Assembly (NCBI GenBank): GCA_038209155.1
Contig: JBBQYA010000058.1
Span: 1 to 18,875, forward strand
Direction: 5' to 3'
DNA: 18,875 nt
Source of the DNA: JBBQYA01 sp038209155
GTDB lineage: Bacteria; Bacteroidota; Bacteroidia; Sphingobacteriales; Sphingobacteriaceae
In this document: piece after piece, positions 14,513 through 18,875 of the stretch
Position numbering within the stretch: the stretch's first letter is position 1
How the letters are laid out: every line of letters begins with the position of its first letter
Made by a program: the position numbers and the translations under genes
Notes under the pieces: generated by a model
What the model saw: the letters and a program-made list of their open reading frames with translations, nothing else
The model's database searches: none
Told to the model about the DNA's origin: nothing

Positions 14513-17464
14513 TTAAAAAATAAGGTTTACACCAACATTATAAGTAGAAGAAATAGGATAAACATTTAAATCTATACCTGCACTGGTAGGCGAACCTCCC
14601 ACTTCTGGCGTGAAACCTTTGTATCCAAATATGGTGAGTGGATTTTGAGCTCCCGCAAATACTCGAAGTTTTTGAATTTTTGCTTCTGTTAATTTTGTTG
14701 AACCAAAAGTATAACCAAATTGTACATTTCTTATTCTTACATAATCTCCTTTTTCTATAAACCAAGAACTTGCTTCTAAATTAGGACCGTTCAAAAATGC
14801 AGAAGGATATTCATTAGAAGTTCCCGGTCCATTCCATCTGTTTTGAAAAAAGTCTAAAGTATAATTTTCATTTCCATTTCTTATAGCCTTCATTGCATTG
14901 TACAATTCCACTCCTGCAACTCCTTGAATATCTAATTGAAAATCAAATTTTCTGTAATCAGCTGCTAGAGAAATTCCATAAGTGAAACGTGGATTTGGGT
15001 TTCCTAATATCTGCTTATCATTTGCATCAATTTTATTATCACCATTTAAGTCTTTATAATTGAACCAACCCGCTTCCGCACCAGTCTGGCCAGATGCATC
15101 TGCTTCTTCTTGAGTTTGAAAAATACCTTCTACCTGATATCCATAGAAAGAACCAATTGGATCTCCAATTCTGGTTATATTGGTAAGAATTCCACCTACA
15201 GGTATTCCTCCGCTAAAAATAGAAGAATTGCCTGTTTTCACATCCAATACATTGTTTTTATTAAAAGCTCCATTTCCACTTATAGAATATCTAATTTCTC
15301 TAAAAGTCGAACGATAAGTAGCTGCCAATTCAATTCCTGAATTTCTAAACGTGGCAAAATTTCCTAGAATAGCATTATCTGCAATTCCTTGAGAAGATAA
15401 AATAGGCACTGCAAAGACGGCATCTTTGGTATCTTTAATGTAATAATCTGCTTCTAAAACTATTTTAGAATTCAGCATTTCTGCTTCAAATCCAAAATCA
15501 TATTCTTCTACATTTTCCCAAATCAAAGTTGGAGGAGTTATTCTATTAATATTCGTTCCAATTCCGAATGGTGTAGTATTAAAAACTCCACCAGTTGTAG
15601 CTCTTAGAACAGTTATGTTTTCTGGAATTCCAGCATTACCCAATCTACCCCAACTTGCTTTTAGCTTCAATACATCTACCAATTGTTGAGATTTCATAAA
15701 ATTCTCCTCTGTCAATATCCAACCTAAACCTACAGAAGGAAAATTGTCAAATCTGCTTTCTTTAGGAAATTTCGATGATCCATCTCTTCGCAAAGCGGCC
15801 GTCAATAGATATTTCTCTTTAAAAGCATAATTTAATCTTCCATAATAAGATAATATGGTTGCTATAGCGGTAGGATTGCTTAATGTTGCGGTTTTAGGGT
15901 CACCTAAATTAAAATTTAAAGAACCTTCATTTGTAAAAGGAACATCTAAAATGCTACCAATAAGTCTTTCGCTTTTAATGGCTTGGGAAGAGGTTCCGGC
16001 TAGTACAGTGAAACGATGATTTTTGATTTCTTTATTATAAGTTACTGTATTTTCAACAAGAACATCCGAATTTGTTCCAGTCTCTTTTACTAATCTACTA
16101 TTTTTTGTTCTTTGAACCGTAGTTAAAGAATCTAAGGAAACATAATTTCTAAAACCTGCATTTCCAAAAGTTAGACCAATAGAAGATCTATACGTGAAAT
16201 CTTTTAAGAATTTTAATTCACCATAAGCAGTGCTTGTAATGCTTTGGCCTTTTGATAGTTGGTTGAAATTATCAAGACTTGCTCTTGGATTTGGAAAATC
16301 ACCTAAATTAAAATCAAATGAATCTCCATAATTTCCATTTTCTTTTCTTACTGGAATGATGGACGGAATTCTAAAAGCTTCCAGCAAAACAGAACCGGGA
16401 ATATCAATACTGTTAAAGTGGAAAAACATGGCATTGTATCCAATTTTCAAGTTATCATTTACTTTTATTTCTGTTTGTAGCCGAGCCGTTATCTTTTCAT
16501 AATTATTTCGATCAATTATTCCATCTTGATTTAAATAACCTAAGCTCGCTGCGAATGTTGCTTTTTCAGATCCTCCAGTAATTCCAACTTGATGGTTTTG
16601 AATCATGGCAGATTTTCTTAAAATCTCACTATACCAATCAGTGGTTTTAAATTCTGGAACAGTTGGGATTCCAAATTTTTCATTGATTAAAAATGCATAT
16701 TGTTTTGCGCTTGCCATATCTACCTGATTTTGAACTCTTTGAATTCCAGTAAATCCTGTGTAGTCTATTTTAGATTTTCCTGCTTTCCCTTTTTTAGTAG
16801 TAATCAAAACTAAACCATTTGCAGCACGCACTCCATATATGGATGCAGATGATGCATCTTTTAATAAACTCATGGTTTCTATATCGTTTTGGTTTATGAA
16901 ACTGATATCCTCCAACACAATTCCATCTACCACATACAAAGGTTCTGTTCTTCCAAAAATAGAACCTGTTCCACGAATTCTTACTCTCGGCGAAGAACCC
17001 GGAGCGCCACTATTGGTAATTTGAACCCCCGCTACTTTACCTTGTAAGGAACTCATCGGATTTTGTGATACCTGCTTATTTAATTCTTCTCCTTTTACAG
17101 AAGTAATTGATCCCGTCAAGTCAATTTTTCTTTGAGTTCCATATCCAACCGCTACTACTTCTTTCAACAAAGTTCGATCTGTAGACAGATCTATATTGTA
17201 AATCCCTCCAGATTGTACAGATATGGTTTGAGATTGATAGCCCAAATATTTTATTAACAATTGACTTGAACCTTCTGGTACTTCAATAGAATAATTTCCA
17301 TTTATATCTGTTGGAGTGGCTATGGTAGTCCCAACCAGACTTATTACAACACCGATAAGTGGATTTGCATCTGCCTTATCTTTAACTACACCGCTTACTC
17401 TTAATGATTGAGACAAACCTACTTGCCAACAAAATACCAATAATAAAAGTAATATTTTTTTCAT
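14513..17464 (-). CDS. susC: SusC-family TonB-dependent outer membrane transporter
   Basis: 983 aa from the ATG at 17464. An in-frame TTG at 17482 would add six residues, but the ATG is directly followed by a normal signal peptide (KKILLLLLVFCWQVGLSQ), so I chose it. Domains: signal about 1-20; CarboxypepD-regulatory-like domain about 22-95 (SGVVKDKADANPLIGVVISL, DINGNYSIEVP); a TonB-box-like segment KEVVAVGYGTQ about 101-111; plug about 113-225 (SLQGKVAGVQI, VRIRGTGSI, LYVVDGI, SASIYGVRAANGLVLITTKKG); then the 22-stranded barrel ending VGVNLIF. It imports oligosaccharides into the periplasm with energy from TonB-ExbBD. First gene of the PUL operon, with a promoter candidate just upstream. 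Sizes and motifs are typical; nothing is truncated. Confidence 0.96.
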   Translation of the reverse strand: MKKILLLLLVFCWQVGLSQSLRVSGVVKDKADANPLIGVVISLVGTTIATPTDINGNYSIEVPEGSSQLLIKYLGYQSQTISVQSGGIYNIDLSTDRTLLKEVVAVGYGTQRKIDLTGSITSVKGEELNKQVSQNPMSSLQGKVAGVQITNSGAPGSSPRVRIRGTGSIFGRTEPLYVVDGIVLEDISFINQNDIETMSLLKDASSASIYGVRAANGLVLITTKKGKAGKSKIDYTGFTGIQRVQNQVDMASAKQYAFLINEKFGIPTVPEFKTTDWYSEILRKSAMIQNHQVGITGGSEKATFAASLGYLNQDGIIDRNNYEKITARLQTEIKVNDNLKIGYNAMFFHFNSIDIPGSVLLEAFRIPSIIPVRKENGNYGDSFDFNLGDFPNPRASLDNFNQLSKGQSITSTAYGELKFLKDFTYRSSIGLTFGNAGFRNYVSLDSLTTVQRTKNSRLVKETGTNSDVLVENTVTYNKEIKNHRFTVLAGTSSQAIKSERLIGSILDVPFTNEGSLNFNLGDPKTATLSNPTAIATILSYYGRLNYAFKEKYLLTAALRRDGSSKFPKESRFDNFPSVGLGWILTEENFMKSQQLVDVLKLKASWGRLGNAGIPENITVLRATTGGVFNTTPFGIGTNINRITPPTLIWENVEEYDFGFEAEMLNSKIVLEADYYIKDTKDAVFAVPILSSQGIADNAILGNFATFRNSGIELAATYRSTFREIRYSISGNGAFNKNNVLDVKTGNSSIFSGGIPVGGILTNITRIGDPIGSFYGYQVEGIFQTQEEADASGQTGAEAGWFNYKDLNGDNKIDANDKQILGNPNPRFTYGISLAADYRKFDFQLDIQGVAGVELYNAMKAIRNGNENYTLDFFQNRWNGPGTSNEYPSAFLNGPNLEASSWFIEKGDYVRIRNVQFGYTFGSTKLTEAKIQKLRVFAGAQNPLTIFGYKGFTPEVGGSPTSAGIDLNVYPISSTYNVGVNLIF

Positions 17465-17473
17465 TTTTTTGTT

Positions 17474-17536
17474 GTTTGACAAACACTCTAATTACCAAAT
17501 ATATATTCTTTTTGATAAAAGTGTATGTTGAACACT
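17474..17536. promoter_or_regulatory. Candidate operator sites upstream of susC
   Basis: GTTTGACAAAC (17474-17484) is an 11-bp perfect inverted repeat 10 bases upstream of the susC ATG. AGTGT (17520-17524) pairs with ACACT (17532-17536) across 7 bases. The word TTGA(n)ACACT occurs on the + strand in both places. They flank the -7 element, as expected for a repressor such as the Nudix regulator at the operon end. Short repeats in AT-rich DNA can arise by chance. Confidence 0.3.
17496..17503 (-). promoter_or_regulatory. Bacteroidota-type -7 element for the PUL operon
   Basis: TATATTTG on the minus strand fits the TAnnTTTG -7 consensus of the Bacteroidota primary sigma factor. It lies 32 bases upstream of the susC ATG, leaving a short leader. 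No good -33 TTTG is seen at the expected distance, so the promoter may be weak or activator-dependent. Confidence 0.45.
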
Positions 17537-17583
17537 AAGTAAATTAAAAAAAAATAATCCAATTCAATTTAAAACAAATGAAT

Positions 17584-17609
17584 ATAATTGATGTTGCAAC
17601 ATCAATTAT
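17584..17609. promoter_or_regulatory. 26-bp perfect palindrome upstream of the YceI gene
   Basis: The half-site ATAATTGATGTTG is followed directly by its exact reverse complement, centred between 17596 and 17597. Its length, zero spacer and place between divergent genes (48 bases before the YceI ATG, 119 before the susC ATG on the other side) fit a dimeric repressor such as a MarR-type protein. Such regulators often accompany YceI genes (from memory). No regulator gene of this type is in the window. Confidence 0.65.
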
Positions 17610-17657
17610 TCACTAAAACATTTAAATTTATTATTTAAACCAATCAAAACCATAATC

Positions 17658-18263
17658 ATGAAATTTAATTTATCAATCAAAGCTGCATCAGCTATAGTAA
17701 TTGCAAGCACTTTTGCATTTACTACTATCACTCCAAAAGAAACTATTTATAAAGTAGATGCAGAAAAAAGCACGATCGTATGGGTGGGGAAAAAAGTAAC
17801 TGGCGAGCATACTGGAAATGTAAAACTTTCTGAAGGTTCTCTATCTGACAATGGAAAAGTAATTACTTCCGGAAATCTTACTTTTGATATGACGAGTATT
17901 GATTGTACAGATATCGAAGATGCAGAATACAATGGAAAACTAATTGGTCATTTAAGATCCGATGATTTCTTTTCGGTAGATAAATTTCCTAATTCCACTT
18001 TCGCTATTACTTCTGTAAAATCTGTCGGTGGAACAAGATACGATGTGACTGGAAAACTTACTATTAAAGGAATTTCCAACCCAATAACCTTTCCAGCTAC
18101 AATTTCAAAAAAAGAAAATATTTTGGTTGCGATTGCAGACATTAAAATAGATAGAACAAAATTTGATGTTAAATACGGTTCAGGTTCATTCTTTGAGGGT
18201 TTAGGAGACAAAGCCATTGATAACGAATTCTATTTAAAAATAAATTTAGTAGCTCAGAAGTAA
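17658..18263 (+). CDS. YceI-family periplasmic lipid/isoprenoid-binding protein
   Basis: 201 aa. The signal peptide is about residues 1-23 (AASAIVIASTFAFTTITP) and no lipobox is present. The remainder is one YceI lipocalin-like beta-barrel: YKVDAEKSTIVWVGKKVTGEHTGNVKLSEGSL near the start, then GNLTFDMTSIDCTDIED, LIGHLRSDDFFSVDKFPNSTF (the most conserved YceI segment), YDVTGKLTIKGISNPITFP and IKIDRTKFDVKYGSGSF. Family members bind polyisoprenoids or amphiphilic molecules in the periplasm; a ligand for this one cannot be read from the sequence. The gene is divergent from the PUL, has its own terminator, and is therefore a single-gene unit, probably controlled through the 26-bp palindrome. It is unlikely to be functionally tied to glucan use. 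Confidence 0.93.
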   Translation: MKFNLSIKAASAIVIASTFAFTTITPKETIYKVDAEKSTIVWVGKKVTGEHTGNVKLSEGSLSDNGKVITSGNLTFDMTSIDCTDIEDAEYNGKLIGHLRSDDFFSVDKFPNSTFAITSVKSVGGTRYDVTGKLTIKGISNPITFPATISKKENILVAIADIKIDRTKFDVKYGSGSFFEGLGDKAIDNEFYLKINLVAQK

Positions 18264-18285
18264 AACATACGACCAATATATAAAA

Positions 18286-18318
18286 CCCAATAGTTTTAAA
18301 GCTATTGGGCTTTTTTTT
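18286..18318 (+). terminator. Rho-independent terminator after the YceI gene
   Basis: CCCAATAG (18286-18293), loop of 8 bases, CTATTGGG (18302-18309), one C, then eight T. It is the strongest terminator in the window and separates the YceI gene from the AlkB-like gene. Confidence 0.92.
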
Positions 18319-18343
18319 GTAATTATTTTTTTATCTTCACGGT

Positions 18344-18875
18344 ATGATAAAAACTTTGAAACCTTTGAAATATCTTGCCGCTTCTGTACCAGCTACATTG
18401 GCAATAATCGGTAATTTATATGGCGGAAATTATGTTTTTTTAAACATCGGCTATAGTTTTGTTTTTATTCAATTATTAGACTATTTATTACCAGAGGATC
18501 ATACCGACCCGGATCTGGGAACATCAGACATGTTTTCAACCTCCCTTCTTTTTGTATCTGTGCTTATGCATACAGCAGCCATTGGAACCTTGATTTATGG
18601 GATAAATTCTGGAATCTTGCAAAGTTATTTTATTTGGTTTGCCGCTATCTCCACTGGTGTAAATTCTGGAATAGCTGGTTTTGTTGTCGCCCATGAATTG
18701 ATTCATAGGAAAGAAAAATTTTTGAGAAACCTTCGTATTTGGAATTTATTGATTGTGAATTATACCCATTTTTATGTAGAGCATGTAAAAGGGCACCATA
18801 AAAATGTAGGAACGAGCAAAGATCCCGCAACTGCAAAATATGGTGAAAATATCTATTCTTTTTTATCTAGAACTA
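18344..18875 (+). CDS. AlkB-type membrane di-iron alkane hydroxylase, 3' end missing
   Basis: The ATG at 18344 is followed by 177 codons open to the window end. The visible part shows at least three hydrophobic segments (about 11-48, 65-90, 92-116). It carries two of the histidine clusters of the AlkB/fatty-acid-desaturase-like superfamily: HELIHR (117-122, the HExxH box) and EHVKGHHKNVGT (146-157, the EHxxGHH box). The early LDYLLPEDHTDP (45-56) also matches AlkB proteins. The third box (near NYxxHYG in the family) would lie beyond the window. It is likely an inner-membrane alkane 1-monooxygenase or relative that hydroxylates a terminal methyl group of a hydrocarbon or fatty substrate, using rubredoxin as electron donor. 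Exact substrate is unknown. Confidence 0.88.
   Translation, partial: MIKTLKPLKYLAASVPATLAIIGNLYGGNYVFLNIGYSFVFIQLLDYLLPEDHTDPDLGTSDMFSTSLLFVSVLMHTAAIGTLIYGINSGILQSYFIWFAAISTGVNSGIAGFVVAHELIHRKEKFLRNLRIWNLLIVNYTHFYVEHVKGHHKNVGTSKDPATAKYGENIYSFLSRT

Noticed and set aside
17465..17482. TTG start that would extend SusC by six residues
   Set aside because: The ATG at 17464 is followed at once by a standard signal peptide, and MSNNKK before it adds nothing typical.
1..18875. tRNA or rRNA genes
   Set aside because: No cloverleaf with GTTCRA arm and CCA-side stem, and no rRNA-like sequence, was found on reading the intergenic regions.

Overview
The window looks like an AT-rich Bacteroidota chromosome, plausibly an environmental Chitinophagales- or Sphingobacteriales-like lineage. 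The phylum call rests on a SusC/SusD pair, several Bacteroidota-style lipoproteins, a type IX secretion C-terminal domain, and a TAnnTTTG-type -7 element upstream of susC. The finer placement is inference.

Region 1 (1-2502, +) is the 3' part of a large Asp-box beta-propeller protein. It ends in a T9SS sorting domain and, unusually, appears to begin with a lipobox just inside the window edge. Region 2 (about 2503-5846) is a mobile, cassette-like island. It holds three compact + strand cassettes: a 266-aa unknown, a GNAT-like protein overlapping a 56-aa ORF by ATGA, and a 229-aa unknown. They are separated by an attC-like imperfect hairpin, the decayed 3' end of a group II intron on the minus strand, and an approximately 85-bp direct repeat that brackets the first two cassettes. 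In the 229-aa gene Asp is mostly GAC, whereas the host-like YceI gene prefers GAT, which supports a foreign origin. The first and third unknowns share an SKxxxxxxPDxxxIYDSR motif.

Region 3 (17464 down to 5847, -) is a polysaccharide utilisation locus in one direction: susC, susD, a LamG-like surface lipoprotein, two tandem GH144-type (PF10091 'glycoamylase') lipoproteins, a GH3 beta-glucosidase, and a Nudix-type transcriptional regulator with a degenerate Nudix box. GH144 plus GH3 suggests beta-1,2-glucan (sophoro-oligosaccharide or cyclic glucan) as substrate: surface GH144 enzymes cut the glucan, SusCD import the oligosaccharides, periplasmic GH3 releases glucose, and the Nudix regulator may sense a product. 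A terminator-like hairpin sits between the LamG gene and the first GH144 gene.

Region 4 (17483-18875, +) is divergent from the PUL. It contains a 26-bp perfect palindrome, a YceI-family periplasmic protein, a strong terminator, and the 5' part of an AlkB-type membrane di-iron hydroxylase running off the window end.

The most unusual part is the cassette island. It resembles a chromosomal-integron-like gene array but has no integrase in view, and it carries a degraded group II intron in antisense orientation.
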